A stretch of 64,000 bases of DNA, taken from positions 1-64,000 of the forward strand of contig JAQZDE010000039.1 of assembly GCA_037576195.1 (NCBI GenBank), written 5' to 3'. Below the pieces are notes generated by a model, which made no database searches, had not been told where the DNA came from, and saw nothing but the letters and a program-made list of their open reading frames with translations. Made by a program: the position numbers and the translations under genes. Positions 1 through 11,859 of this stretch are shown piece after piece (positions within the stretch are counted from its first letter, which is position 1; each line of letters starts with the position of its first letter). This DNA comes from Phytoseiulus persimilis (lineage: Eukaryota > Arthropoda > Arachnida > Mesostigmata > Phytoseiidae).

Positions 1-1090
1 CTCTCTTGGAAACCTCTCTCCCCTCGAACGGGAGATACTTTCCGTTACTACACCGATTTCATGTTCTCGAGCGCTATATCAGGCTCATTAGAAATTAGCT
101 CCTGTGCGAAGGTGACTGTATACTCCCGGGGTCGTCGGACTTCGATCCCGACTCCGTTCCCGCATAAAAGATGCTTCTCCCACAACTGTGGTGCCGCCAA
201 CACCAAGAGTATTCAACGAGTCGAATCACATCAGACACGATATCACCTTGTTAGCTCTGACCCACATGCGCAGGTCCAACCGGAGTCGGGATGTTAAAGA
301 ACAACTTAAGCTTTCTCGACGGTTACAGGACTGGAACCAGAAAGTTCCGACGACGGGCTGTTCAACGAAAGGGAACAACCTGCGAATTGTATTTGTTGGG
401 TAGACGTCGGAAACCATCGCATGGATCGAGGAGTCTTCGCTTGACGTCGAATGGATTGTCCACCGAATGAGGGATCCATTTTCGACACGATTTTCGAATC
501 ATTCGCGGAGAATGCGCCCATTGAGTGCTCGAAGATATCACACGGACACAGCGGTGAGACGTCTCACTTTTCTCTTCATTGAAGAAAGATGATAATCCGA
601 TCCATTGTATCGTTGGCCTTCTTGCATGAGGAACCCCCCTTTCAATCACGAGCGAGGGCGTCGAATTTCCCTACGCCCATGTTTGTCTTTTCTTCACGGA
701 TTGCTTTAACAGGCCAGAAGGGAGGCATTCAGTGCATCCGCTTAGCAAGGTCGGCAACCCGAATCTCCACTGAACCACCGGTGCATCAGCTGAAATGACG
801 CACGCGACTTGGACGAGTCAAATGAGTGAGAGAACAAGCACCGAGACGAAGAACGGACGGAATTCTGGGGAGCAAACAAAAAACTAAGCACCGCCGACGG
901 CAGCCGCAATCAGCGGTCGCACCCTCGTACTTCAGAAACTGCTCGGACTGGAATTATTCCGTTATCCTCCCTGAAGTTTCTTTCCGGTGTTCGGCTCATT
1001 TCAGGAGGATTATTCCGCCTGAAGTTACCCGCAAAGTTTCCGGAGACGTTGGTGAACTCATCTGGGACTGGATCGTCGGTATCTCTGTCA
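1..1090. other. No supported gene
   Basis: Short open frames occur on both strands, but none has protein-like composition together with credible splice sites. I see no repeat or RNA gene. Confidence 0.4.
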
Positions 1091-1092
1091 AG

Positions 1093-1446
1093 TAGAACTC
1101 GCGCACAGACAGCGCAGATGACCTCATCGGACGATCAGCACGGGCTTCGATTTACAGGGAACCAGACATTCGAAAGACCATCCGAACCGATGTTGGATCG
1201 GCGAACGAGGATCGGAGACACGCCCATGCTGTCATAGCCCTTATCAAGTGCAGTTCTGACGTTCAATTAGCCCTTGAAGCTCTTCAACGCATCATATCTC
1301 AAGCGAAAACAGCGATGAGTTCCATCAAGAGCTGCCAAGTCAAACGATCCAAGACTATCAACGATCGAGCCGACAACACACGGTGTAAAAAATCTTTATC
1401 TCGATCCCTTTATGCAACAGATCAGCTATCGATATCGCACGCATAG
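1093..1446 (+). CDS. Possible exon, unidentified
   Basis: A frame stays open for about 117 codons between an upstream TAG and a downstream TAG. The middle part reads like a helical protein (…VIALIKCSSDVQLALEALQR…, with regular Leu/Ala/Ile spacing). No early ATG is present, so if it is real it would be an internal or terminal exon. An AG at about 1119 (cagacagcgcag) could be the acceptor. No family is recognised, and a retroelement origin cannot be excluded. Confidence 0.25.
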
Positions 1447-1449
1447 TGA

Positions 1450-2310
1450 ACAAGATCGCGATGACCGTGAATACGTATGAGACGGTCCGTTCTGGATATT
1501 CATATTGCGATCAGATCAGAGAGCGCTTAATGCCGCTAAGGCGAGTCAATACAACGAGTTTAAAACTATTGGCCGACGAGGTGGAGACACCAAGGGTTCC
1601 TTCCCTGTCTGAAAGAGATACGTGACGTCGGAATGTTTGTATCTCAGGTTGCGTGTAATCAACACGTGTCTGGTGTCAGAGACGGCCACCAACAGACCAA
1701 ATAATTCCAACCATTCTTCGAGCGAAAAAAAGGGATTGCGACCTTTGACAGCGAGTGACAGACACGCTACACCCGAGCCTTTCAAATATAAGTTTCAAGT
1801 GAGGCACGCTCGAGTAAACCACCCCTTCACGCCTTCGCGTCTGTCGTCACGCCTTGACGTTCTCCCATTCTACGCCTTCCAGTTCCTTTCTATTCCACTG
1901 TCTTCCTTCAATTTCTATTCTTTTTCCCAGCGATGAATCTATAACCAAAGCATTGGCTTTGCTCAGACATCAAATAATGCTCAGCCCCTCCCTCAGCTCG
2001 CGCTCGACAGATCTTCGCATATCTATCTTTATTCCATGCTCGCTTTTTGCTCCCAGATGTTTTTGGGAGCTACCCCAGCGTCAGGCCGCCGCTGGATCAA
2101 CACATTGAATCGGGTCACTAAATTTACGCGTCTTCAGAGAAACATCGCGAATTCGCCTTCAGACACCCGAGTCTGCTTTCGGCTGCACCAGAGCAGCCAC
2201 TTTCATCATCCTCATCGCGGACACCAACAACATAACTTTCTGGCAGGGAAGTTTTTTTTTATATTCTGTGAGCTGCGGCTCTGGTAAGTGAAGCTTTCTG
2301 CTCCTTCTCG
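1450..2310. other. No supported gene
   Basis: Pyrimidine-rich stretches lie around 1800-1930. No convincing exon, repeat or RNA gene was seen. Confidence 0.35.
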
Positions 2311-2312
2311 AG

Positions 2313-2947
2313 TCAGTTGGCCCACTGCCCATTTCTCCGTTTCTCCCCTAATCCGTGAAAAGCAGAGATATGATTCGAGCCAAACATGAAAATCAGGCCT
2401 AGAGGAACACTTAGCGCCAGAATCATCAGCACGACTGCATTTACCGAACGCATGCAGCTGTCGAAACGAGGAAACGGGGATAAAATTGAACGCAGTACAA
2501 CCAAGGAAGGCCGAAGCCGAGAACGAACCATCGGAAGACTGCGAAGAGCAGTGCCTGCTTCCCTCAAGGAGGGAAGAGAGCGCATGGCGTGTGGCTCCAG
2601 GTAGATAGGATGCATGATGTTGGTACTGTGAGTGTCGGTGAGAGCGTCATTCTCATTTATATTCAGGAATATAGGAACGTTGTATTCAGGAACGAGCGTC
2701 CGTTCCCTTCTCCGCGGCTGCCGAAGCGGAAATCACTACGACAAAGTATGAGCATTAACATGCATCTGGTCCACTGGCAACGCGCGTTAGGCCCGAGGAA
2801 AGCTCCGGATGGGCAACTACCAGAGTGAGTGTGGCAAATAGTCCTTGTGACCAAACTGAACTTCCCGAAAACACTCACGGTTTACCTTTGGGCCACGGCT
2901 GCTCCGCCATAATTTTCCTCGACATCGATCTTGTTACGAGCGAACAT
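2313..2947 (-). CDS. Small single-pass membrane protein, two exons (putative)
   Basis: Exon 1 runs 2947 to 2886 (ATG, then MFARNKIDVEENYGGAAVAQ) and ends at a GTAAAC donor in phase 2. Exon 2 runs 2457 to 2313 after a strong polypyrimidine acceptor (tttatccccgtttcctcgtttcgacag). Joining them keeps frame and gives about 68 residues. Residues about 28-48 form one hydrophobic helix (VVLMILALSVPLGLIFMFG) followed by a short basic tail with a TGA stop. The protein would be membrane anchored, but I do not recognise a family. The 428-base intron could hide another small exon; an open stretch near 2740 is one candidate. Confidence 0.45.
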
Positions 2948-2949
2948 GA

Positions 2950-3985
2950 TACAATTTCGCATCGAAGGTAAGAGACGCGAACCCGACGCTCCGTTGAGCA
3001 ATCAAGTGGTTGGCGCCGAAACGGTGGAAAAAAATAGCGGAGCATCGAAGTTCGCCATCCCACCGGCTCGATTTTGCCATGCTCGTCAAATGATGTCTCG
3101 ATACGCCGGGCAGAAATATTGCGCGTTGCTGTCATCATATGAAGTACTTCCTTCAAAGCTCGACTTTTTTATTCGGCCGCCAAGGGGGAACAAACGTGTC
3201 AGTCGCTGACCTCGGAGTTCGAGGGAGGTCTTAGCGTTCGTATCTCCTCATGCGGGATCCTAAGATCGGGGATGGGAGTAATTTATAGCCAAGATGGAGC
3301 AAGAGCTATCGGCGATTCTACCGGTCAATTTCGAGAGCTCCACATGATATTTGGGGGTCGGCCGCATATCCTGCACGTAGCACGTCGGCTCCAAGTGAGA
3401 CTACAACTGCGCAGTTCGGGAAGTGGAAAATAATAGCTTTGGCCACGAGTCTTCGAGTCAAGCCTCAATGATTCCAAACTCTGATTCCTCAACCCAATCA
3501 GATATTCGTCGAGCGCGACGAGGGTCCAACAGAAATCTGCATAATCATCCGAAGATTTTCCCACTGGAAATCAGATTCGCTTCGATTTTTTCTCCACCCC
3601 TTCATATTCCTCGACAACTTCCGGATTTTCACATCGATTCTGACTCTTCTCTCTCCTTCTATTCATTTGCTCAATCGAGTGCGGCCGAGGTCGGTGCTCA
3701 GTCAATCATAGATCCCAAAGCAATAATAACCAGTGCTTTCATGTTTGGGAGGAATCGGCCTCGAAGTAGGAATTAGCTATCTTGCTCCGGCAGCCCTTGA
3801 TAAAATGATAAAATGGAAAACCCGAAGCGGATAACGAATTTCTGAGCAGAGTGTTGACGACTAGTGATTCATCTCGATAAATTCGAGTAGTTGACGTCGG
3901 ATGCGTCGTGAAAAATGGCCCCATTCCGAGGAAATCCGAAGGAGACTAATCTCTCATATCTTCTTAGGATGTGATGCGCCTTCTC
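2950..3985. other. No confident gene
   Basis: A stretch at 3423-3564 is open on both strands. The minus reading (…DDYADFCWTLVALDEYLIGLRN…) looks somewhat protein-like but lacks an ATG and clear splice sites. Nothing else is supported. Confidence 0.3.
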
Positions 3986-3987
3986 CC

Positions 3988-4608
3988 TCATCTCTGGCTC
4001 AAACCGACTAGCTCTTGTTCGTTCCTTCCCTTTTTGAGCTCGCCAAACACCGCAACAAACGAGGATTGCTGCAAATGGGAGGTTCGGCAGAAGGTACTTA
4101 CCCTGGCAATGCGCGGGTCTCGAAGGTACTCCATTCGCTTGCTGAATTTCGCACCACCGACGATAACCCTCTGTGTAGTTGACCTGCAAGAAGCTCAATA
4201 GTAGCAGCAGCATATTCCACTGATCACACTTCGCGGCCTGAGAATGGTCCTGTGCTCGGCTCAGAGCCATTCCCATAACGCCGCCCTGCTCCCGACTTCC
4301 TTCTCGGAAAATCTCGATCATCGGAGTGCAGGAGCGAAAACCGAAACGCGCTCGAAGCAGGAGTGATTCTGTTGCTCGAACTCGAGGCGAGGGTGCTGAG
4401 ACCCACAGCTCGAGGTTGACTCCTATACTCGGGTGGACCACATGCGCGGTCCCACGGGCGTGCATCATGTACTTTCGTACCGGATTTATGCGCTGCAGGT
4501 TGGTAGCTAGGAGTCTCACCTGCAGGAGCAACTACTGCAATTTTCGCAGGAGGCCCCGTTAGGAACGTTTCCGTTCTCCTCTTTGGCCTTAGCCGCCACA
4601 TTGCTCAT
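3988..4608 (-). CDS. Small conserved-looking protein, three exons, unidentified
   Basis: Exons on the minus strand are 4608-4520 (ATG; donor GTGAGA), 4183-4102 (acceptor ttgagcttcttgcag, donor GTAAGT) and 4068-3988 (acceptor cccatttgcag, TGA stop). Phases agree at both joints (AG|G, then phase 0), giving 83 residues. The N-terminus is Cys-rich (SCENCSSCSC). The middle and end are a basic globular-looking stretch including AKFSKRMEYLRDPRIAR and SSFVAVFGELKKGRNEQELVG. No family is recognised. The 336-base first intron might contain another exon. The many open frames across 3870-4600 are shadows of this gene. Confidence 0.55.
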
Positions 4609-4609
4609 A

Positions 4610-6240
4610 GAAGCAAAACACAGTCGAAACATCGACTCGGCGTGTGGTGTTCTATCCTTTGTAATCCAACAGCTGGGGAGTGTCACACGAAGTCAACCTG
4701 TCCAACAGTGACGATATTCAAAGCGGCACTCTTGAACGGCACTTATTCACTCCAAATTGGCACCTAACTGTGAGAGTGCAACACAGATTTCCGCGAACAA
4801 CGGGTGGTTTCTCCTTCCCAACACCTCACTGTTCACTCAGAAAAAGGCGTCCGAATGAGCAAACGAACCACCGACGGAGCGACCAAACTTGTGGGTGCTT
4901 TGCCGGGATCCTCATCCCTCTCCCGGAGGAACACAAGCGACGAACGGTTGGACGGACGGACCGATGGACGGACTAACAGACGAACGGACGCCGGGAAAGC
5001 TGTCTTCGACGTCACTTAAAAATAACTTCATCGCGAGAGCGAAAGTTTTGTTCTGTCATAGACTGCTAAGTGAAAACAACTTTTGTACGCCCTCCCACAC
5101 GCACAGCGTTCCGCGACTGAGAGGCCGACATTCTAAAAATCTTCGCGCCCTGGGGGACGATAAAGGAACAGTACCAATTGGATGGATATACGCATCGGCA
5201 TCGATCTGAGTACACCAGCAGACTCCTTACATGAACTTCTTGATGCCATCACGTTTCCTATACCAGGGATGTTCACGTCTGTGACTGGCTCTCCCTTGGT
5301 TGGTCGGCAGCAGTTTCCGGTTGCGACAAAGATCTAAATGCGAAAATCGGCCGAAGCTCTCAATTATTGGTCGTCAAGGAAAACAGATCTTTGTTCGTCT
5401 AAGCGACGAACCGCACCATGTCGAATCAGATCGAATGAGAGAGAAAGAAATTACGGCTCTCATTGCTCGCCTGTCGAGGCTCCACTAAACTAATAGGAAC
5501 ATTACGACAGAACAGCATTCCATGAACTGGATAAATTGAGCAGGAAGATATTCATCCTGCTATACCAGTCGTTACTCATAGAAACTTCCTTGGGAAAAAG
5601 TTCTCTCATGCGTCATTTGTTCTCGTTTTCTTCCGATGGGCTGTTCTCTCAAATCGAATCCCGAACAGAATCCACTTAGATGGCTTTCACCTGCTGAGTC
5701 ATTTTCTAGGCTTTTTCAGCAAGACGCACCGTCCACCAGTTATTTCGATCAAACCGAGTTGCGAGCTCAAAACATTGGCGAGTGGGGTATTCCAATCACC
5801 CCGACAAACTTGAGCGTCATTCAAAGCGAACATTGCGTGAGCTACGTTCACGACTGTCAGCGAGGTTCAAGCGAGCTCGACGTCTCGAGGGTTGCGCTGG
5901 GGACAGATTCGGGATCGCCTCGATGAGTCGCGAATAAAATTCGTCGGGGTATCGACCGTGGGAAAAGCTGAGGCGGAAACTGAGCGCAATATGAACGGTC
6001 CTGAGCAGTCAGCTTTGTCCAGGCGGTCCTCTACAATGCCCGGATCGCTCGCGTTGGAAGACTTGTATAATTGAGAGCTTCGTTTTCGGCTCACTGAGGG
6101 ACCGTGACACCTCTCATCGTTGACAGACACTCCGAAACGTAGAGCAGAAAAAAACAACAGGGAGGTAAAAGGGGGTTTTCCTCGTCAGAATGATAGACAG
6201 CCCGTCTCACTCCTAACCGAGCCTTGATCATTCTGCAACT
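4610..6240. other. No confident gene
   Basis: The stretch contains a short GGAC-type repeat (separate entry) and several open frames. One is a plus-strand frame at 5636-5926 that has an ATG but no recognisable domain. I cannot support a gene here. Confidence 0.35.
4946..4990 (+). repeat. Imperfect GGAC/GACGGAC tandem repeat
   Basis: The tract alternates ggacggacggaccgatggacggac-type units over about 45 bases. It is simple-sequence DNA and creates artificial open frames on both strands. Confidence 0.7.
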
Positions 6241-6242
6241 GA

Positions 6243-6683
6243 ATGATACAACCAACCTCCGGTCGTTTGAGCAAGCGGACGGACAGTAGGAACGCCGTTG
6301 TGGTTGACGTTCGGTTAGACGTCGGAGGCGTTAAGTATTTCGGAAGTGCCCACCAAAATAAAAAAAAATATGTAAAACGCGCCGTGAACGTTTCCATTGA
6401 CACGGGATACGGTGCTGAAATGTTGTGCGAGCTGTGGCCCGAAGATGAGCCATGGTGGCAGCAGAACGACCGACCACAAACTTCGACTTTCTTTTTTTAC
6501 TCTCTTCCCCTTGGATCCGTAGAGGGATCAACCGAAAGAATATGGAACGAGCATGGAACAATGCAGTCAGCGTTTCCTCGGCTCATCCAACACTACGGTA
6601 GGCTGGCTTCGAGCTTGACTTTCCGTCGGTCAGCGTCTTCAGAATTACAAGCACTCAAACCGAACAAAAAGAAGCATCGTTAG
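6243..6683 (+). CDS. Possible intronless protein of 146 residues, unidentified
   Basis: ATG-started frame with TAG stop. The first half reads protein-like (residues about 15-75, including AVVVDVRLDVGGVKYFG and AEMLCELWPEDEPWWQ). The second half is more Ser/Arg-rich and less convincing. No signal peptide, membrane helix or known domain is seen. The opposite strand is also open here, so this may be chance. Confidence 0.3.
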   Translation: MIQPTSGRLSKRTDSRNAVVVDVRLDVGGVKYFGSAHQNKKKYVKRAVNVSIDTGYGAEMLCELWPEDEPWWQQNDRPQTSTFFFYSLPLGSVEGSTERIWNEHGTMQSAFPRLIQHYGRLASSLTFRRSASSELQALKPNKKKHR

Positions 6684-6689
6684 GCTGAG

Positions 6690-7680
6690 GTTCTTGGTTC
6701 GCTTCCCTGCATCAATCGAATACGACAAATAGAAACTCTGGGCTGGTTCACTCCCCACTGAAGAACAAACCGAGACCCTAGTTTCGAGCAGCACGTGCTC
6801 TCGATGAGGATACGTTGTGGCAATCAGGACACGATGCTGCTCAGAGAGCCTTAGTACGTGACTTTGACGACGGCCTAGACAAGGCACCCGAAAATGAGTG
6901 AGTTCCGAATGAGTTCCTGACGGGGGGAGCGATACTTCCTATGGAACACTTCTGTTGAGCTTCCGTTAGCTGCTCTGGAAGCTGCGTTTCGGATGTTCTA
7001 ATTCAAGCTTCCAAACGACAGTCCACCTGAGCTATGATGGATGCGCCTTATCACGAAACAAGAGGTTTCGAACTCCGTTCCCGTAAAGGACATAATCCAA
7101 CCGACGAGACATGGAGGTGATCATGGCAGTCGTTGATAATGTAGTGACGAATCCAAATACAGCGCACATGTCATCTGAGTACAGCGCAGTGTGAAAGACT
7201 TTCCTGGCTCATAGTATTCGGAGGACATGGTTGATTGGATGCGTCTGAAGGAGAAACTGTCAAGTTCGTTCCCCGGTGTCCCCAGTTGACTGTCACCTAG
7301 GATTTTGTGACTTGTAACGAGATAATGTTCGTGAGAGAAATTTATTTGACAAAAGCTGTGACCATTTCTTCAGAGTGGCTGACACCGCAGTAAGATGGGA
7401 TGTCAAAACTTCGCATAGTAAATTTGAATCATAAAGTTTCGGTGACTAATATATTTTTTGACGCTTCACCCAGTTCTTCTCATATCACGTTCCTGACAGT
7501 ATCCATTCTCTAGTGAGAACTCTTACTTCACAAACCACAAGGTCGCCAACAGCCCGGGGTCACGCTTAGTGACAAACGTCGATTGGGTTCCGAACAAACG
7601 GCAGTTACATCCAGATGAGAAGGCGCTCATCAACGTTCGTGAATAAAAGATGGGAAAACAGCACCCGCCGTTGAGTCATT
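6690..7680. other. No supported gene
   Basis: Rich in stop codons in all frames. No repeat or RNA gene recognised. Confidence 0.5.
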
Positions 7681-8032
7681 AATGAATGGGTACTACTCAC
7701 AGATGAGCTCGAGTCCGTCGAAGGAGTCCACATTCACCACAACATATGAATTTCGACTTGGAAGGTCTCCCAAGGAGGAAGAGCCGTTGAGGAAAATCCG
7801 TGCTTCAGGGAAAGAACAACAGACAGCCACTTTCACAACGTCGCGAGTGATCTGCCACCTCAGGCTTCAAATCAAGGACTCAAATCGAGAAACTCGGAAC
7901 CACGTGAGCGCCTCGCAGGCGATCTACGAGCGGATTCAGGCTTTCGGTCGGCTCGCAGGTTCTTCATACGCGGCTAAGGCTTGAAGTTCCACATCGTTCT
8001 TTCAAGGAAATCAATGCTAAGAGGGAACGCTT

Positions 8033-8520
8033 TCATCCAACAGAAATGCCACAGAACATCTCACTTGGGCTTTCCGGCATTTCCATCGACCGGAACTCAG
8101 AGCCAAAGTCGCCACCATTCGCTCCTTTTGCGGAGCTTTCAACCGACCCTGACCCGGCGATGTTCCGATTGTTGTCAAGAAAAAAACCAAGCACTTTGCA
8201 ATAATACAGACCGAACATCCCGGTTCCCGTCGGAGCCGTCTATGAGAAACGTGAATCCTCCTCGTTTCCAGACGCATGGGCTGTTTTTTTATCCACTCAC
8301 GATCGTTTCTATGGCGCTCAAATTTCTTAATTTTCTTTGGGAGACTTTCGAATATCGCTTTTTGGCGATCTGAAACTTTCCTGTCCAATTCGTTCCATCT
8401 TCCACTTAACCCGGTTCTTTTCTCCCGCTCGTTCCCGAAGCTTCTCAAAAGCGTATGGACTTGGTTTCGTTCAGCGCTCTGGGTAGGTCGCTGCCTGTCT
8501 TCGAGTTGCACCCGGAACAT
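8033..8520 (-). CDS. Two-exon basic protein, unidentified
   Basis: Exon 1 (8520-8301) starts with ATG and ends at a consensus donor (GATC|GTGAGT, phase 1). Exon 2 (8148-8033) follows an acceptor preceded by a T-rich tract and ends in TGA. The joined frame is 111 residues. Residues 1-73 are charged and probably helical (…WNELDRKVSDRQKAIFESL…KKIKKFERHRND). The tail is Gly/Ser-rich and ends SPSEMFCGISVG. No known domain is recognised. Nuclear location would fit the basic composition but is only an inference. Confidence 0.5.
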
Positions 8521-8748
8521 GGGCTTGCTGGTGCGCTAATGCTTATTGACGAGTGCCTGCTTATCCCCCAGCAAACCAGTCCGCACAGCAATCAACTTTC
8601 GTGACCCAACTTCACTCGGGTCGTTGTGACTCTGTATCGCCTGCTTGGATGGGAACATCGCAGGAAGTTTCCTTTCGGCTTCGGCGTCGGAGCTCTGAAT
8701 GCACGAGACCGTGATGTTTCGACGATCCAACGATCAGGTAGTTTCTAG

Positions 8749-8946
8749 AGCGACTTTGGAACCGGGGGACAACTCGTCCACAGCTTCATTCCATTCATTG
8801 GCCTTCCTTCCCACGCCTTCTCGGAAAGAATTGTTTTATGGAGTGTTTATTCTGCAAAAGCCGTTGCTGCAGAGAAAGAGTTCCAAAGTCTCCAAGAAGC
8901 GAATTCCATCGCCAAACGCAAACAAGATCGAGAGACGTTGAGATAG
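8749..8946 (+). CDS. Terminal exon of an unidentified gene
   Basis: After a possible acceptor (gtttctag) the frame is open for 65 codons to a TAG. It reads as a real protein: a hydrophobic segment (LVHSFIPFIGLPSHAFSERI) followed by a charged helix (YSAKAVAAEKEFQSLQEANS, IAKRKQDRETLR). Only this exon is clear; upstream exons were not found with confidence. Another plus frame at 9000-9260 after a good acceptor (ttctctcgtttcag) may be a further or alternative exon. Confidence 0.4.
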   Translation, partial: SDFGTGGQLVHSFIPFIGLPSHAFSERIVLWSVYSAKAVAAEKEFQSLQEANSIAKRKQDRETLR

Positions 8947-9259
8947 AGTGGCTCCTTACCGAAACATTCTTTCTCTCGTTTCAGGAGGAACCGAACAATC
9001 AAAACGCCTCCCTGTTTGCCGAGGGGTGCAATCAGGGAACCAGGGTTCCCAAATGGTCGATGACCAGTCGCGATGAGAAGTATGTCTGGGCGTATTTCTG
9101 TCGTAGAAACTGCTATTCTAGACCTCGGATAGTCGCTCCATCAGACGAGTCAGCTAATAAGCGTCTATTTTTAACGGCTACACCGCACAATGTTTGCCCG
9201 TCAAGAGCAGAAATCTCCGTAAGCGGACGCCGCTTCCATAAGTTGAGTTTTGAGTTATA

Positions 9260-9769
9260 ATTTTCGTCCCGTGTCAACGCTTTTGGCTTGCATTCCAGAA
9301 GTAGTTCTGCCAAAGCTCGTTAGCCTTCTCTTACCTTCTAGTATCTGCATGGGATACCCTTCTAACGCCGCCAACGTTATTCCGAAGGTGAGCTTAGCTT
9401 GCTGCTAGCGCCTTAGCTTCGCTCAGCGCAGCCCTCATCTGACTCCGTGTGAGCTCGATAAAACCACGTCTTTGAAATCAGGCATCGCATCGCCACTGAC
9501 TGGCGTGGCACATTTTTTGACAACCGTGTTCCGGTTTCATGCGAAGAGGTAATGTCAATCGTTGCTTAGCCTGGAGCCATTGTTATGAGGCTTCATAAGT
9601 ATGTTTGGCAACCTCCAACAGATGTTACGCGGCATCCAACAGGTGGTAGCCAGCCGAGGGATGCCTGCTGCAGATACTGCAATGGGGGGGGGGGGGGGGC
9701 TCTTCTCGGCTTGGATTCGCTCGTAGAAGGTTTGCATAACCTATTTCCCGAGTGAGACTTTCTGACACC
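9260..9769. other. No supported gene; poly-G tract
   Basis: The stretch holds a 16-base G homopolymer at 9684-9699 and otherwise no convincing exon. Confidence 0.5.
9684..9699 (+). repeat. Poly-G homopolymer of 16
   Basis: Directly visible run of 16 G on the plus strand, flanked by gcaat and ctcttct. Confidence 0.95.
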
Positions 9770-9952
9770 ATGGCTCAGACGACCGTGAAGAAGGGCGATT
9801 GTGACCGATTCTCTTCGCGATGTCGGCGATTCAGTCAGAGAGAAGTTATCGACGAAGAACCGATCGGAAGTAACCAGCGGACCGACTTGAACGGGCCGAC
9901 AATCATTCCAGCGAACGGAAATGTCTCCACACGCCACGATCTCTCAAAGGGC
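9770..9952 (+). CDS. Possible first coding exon, unidentified
   Basis: ATG in favourable context (acaccATGG) opens 61 codons that end exactly at a consensus donor (GGGC|GTGAGT, phase 0). The product begins MAQTTVKKGDCDRFSSRC and is hydrophilic. Downstream exons were not resolved: at 9972-10217 three frames, two of them on the minus strand, are open at once. Confidence 0.35.
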
Positions 9953-10590
9953 GTGAGTCAGCAGCACCTCCTTAGAGGAAAAGCCTTCTTCCGAAAACTT
10001 CCGTTCCGGCGCAACCATAACTGGAACTCCCTAGCGGATCGTGGATCACTGAGTTCATTGCGTGACTGCGTCCCGGGAGAAGTCGGTTGGTCTCCCCTGT
10101 CCGAAGATTCGTCAACCCGGAGACCATGACGTTGACCTCTCGATCGGCTCCGACTATGGCGGAGGCCTGGATGTGAATCCGCATCATGCTGCGCGAAAAG
10201 GAGCGATACGGAACCACATATAGCAGCGAATCGAGTATTTAGCAACAGTGAGGCTCTGATAGAAAATAATCTCACGTTGAATGGGACCTTCACGAAGCAA
10301 TGGAGCTTGCCATCAATCCATCTCTAAGACATTCTGGGAACGTTCAACACTCAACTTAGAATATCCGTTTAGCGCATGAACTATGAATCGGACTCGCCGG
10401 GGTATCAAAAACGGTTCCAGCCTCCGAGATCATACCAATTCTGGACTCGGTCTGTGTCGCCAAGTGGAACCGAACCCCGAGGAAGGCCAAAAATTACATC
10501 AACAACGCGTGTCCCACACCGGAAAGAGCCTGCCTTCCTTTCAGATAGAACTCGTCCCTCCGCAGGCTTCATGTGAGACATGAAGTGTGA
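9953..10590. other. Open on both strands; no gene resolved
   Basis: Several frames lack stops between 9970 and 10290 on both strands. None shows both a start and consistent splice sites. Confidence 0.3.
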
Positions 10591-10740
10591 GATTCAGAAG
10601 GACACGATGATTCCATCGATTGCTCGCACAATCTTTCTGGCTTCCTCGGGGCTCTTGGAATCGCGAAGGTAAATGACCTGCTCCTCCTTGACACTGCTAT
10701 CGACAATGACCTGAATCGCGTCAATCGTTTGGACAACCCA
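10590..10740 (-). CDS. Possible terminal exon, unidentified
   Basis: The minus strand reads a protein-like stretch to a TGA near 10593, including KEEQVIYLRDSKSPEEARKI and VRAIDGIIVSF. A plausible acceptor (gacgcgattcag) lies at about 10709. The alternation of charged and aliphatic residues suggests a globular domain end, but no family is recognised and upstream exons are unclear. Confidence 0.35.
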
Positions 10741-10759
10741 CAAGGTCGCGTTTTATTCC

Positions 10760-11470
10760 TCTATCTTGAGTGGTTTTCCTGATAAGGTAAGGATCTGCTT
10801 GACAGATCGGACTGATTTGGAATTGCACGCTTGAAACGGTCTCCACTGGTGGGAAATTTCAATTCTACAGGAATCACTCCTTGCCGGAAGTGAGGGAACC
10901 GATCGTAAAAACAGCACTAAAGGAGTCAAGCGGGAAGTGACGAATGGCATCATCTGCGCAGATCGTAACTTGAGATTGGAGGATTAAATCGAGCCGCCAC
11001 CGCGGACGCGTGGATCCCTGGGCAGTTCTCGCCACGAGCCGGCTCTTGCTTCGCTCCAGTGTAGAACTCATTCGATTCTCTCTCAAGAGATGGAGAGGAA
11101 AATAGATACTGGCAGGAGAATCCCATCCAACCAACACAGGGGAGTTCTCCGAATACAGGCGTTTTCCGAGAGGTGACTTACAGAGCGCGCAGAGAAGAGT
11201 ATGGAGGGAGAAGACAGCCTTGAGAATTGTTTCTGAGCTTCGAGAAGGTATGGACGGAATTGTACACTCACCTACACAGGGCCAGGGCCCGCGTTCCAGA
11301 TTGGGCCATTCTGCTAGGTTGCAAGTTGCCTCGTGTTTTTTTTTTACCTATGAGGCATCAGAAACTCCGATGGATGTACTGGCCAGTCGGATAGTGATAC
11401 TAGAGACACTGGCTCACACACATAAGCACACACTGCCTGTCTGGCTGCCTGCCTGACTGCCGCTTGTGGG
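10760..11470. other. No confident gene
   Basis: Minus-strand frames at 10874-11137 and 11083-11271 are open but lack consistent starts or splice phases. Short CACA- and CTGC-rich stretches occur at 11415-11462. Confidence 0.3.
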
Positions 11471-11475
11471 AGGTC

Positions 11476-11855
11476 ATGCGCCGAGAGAGTGACCTAGACA
11501 CGACCAAAGCTTGCCTCGTGTCCCTTGCTCCGAAGCTAACCCCGCTCTTCGTAGAGCGCGAACTCGACACGTTTCAGAGGATGTTTCTGATTTTCTCGCT
11601 CGATGCCGCTCTGACGCAGTTTCGTCACTGGAACGCGGTATGAGAACGATGCGCGGCGAGTCAAACAGATGGCATTTCGAGAGAATCTCGCGACGTGTTC
11701 GGAAGGTGCGGATGAAAACATTCGAGCATCTCAGGTGTGCCCAAGCACCGCCTCGGGGGTCGCCCACGAGGCAACGCGAACTCAGTTCTCATCAGCCTCA
11801 GTTTTCTGCTGTTTTGGAGTCTGTCAAAACTCGTGCTTCATGCGATTCCTTCTAA
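11476..11855 (+). pseudogene. Small unidentified gene with an apparent one-base frameshift
   Basis: From an ATG at 11476 the frame reads a convincing protein (…LAPKLTPLFVERELDTFQRM…, …ALTQFRHWNA) and then hits TGA at 11641. Shifted by one base, the frame continues equally convincingly (YENDARRVKQMAFRENLATC) to a donor at 11734/11735 (CAG|GTGTGC). A downstream exon at 11802-11855 (after a cctcag acceptor) ends in TAA and is in phase. A single extra base near 11634-11638 (gcggtatg) would explain the pattern. It may be a decayed gene, an assembly error, or my misreading of overlapping frames. No family is recognised. Confidence 0.35.
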
Positions 11856-11859
11856 GGAG

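Noticed and set aside
3869..4531. Minus-strand open frame of 220 codons
   Set aside because: It runs through the introns of the phase-consistent three-exon gene at 3988-4608 in the wrong frame.
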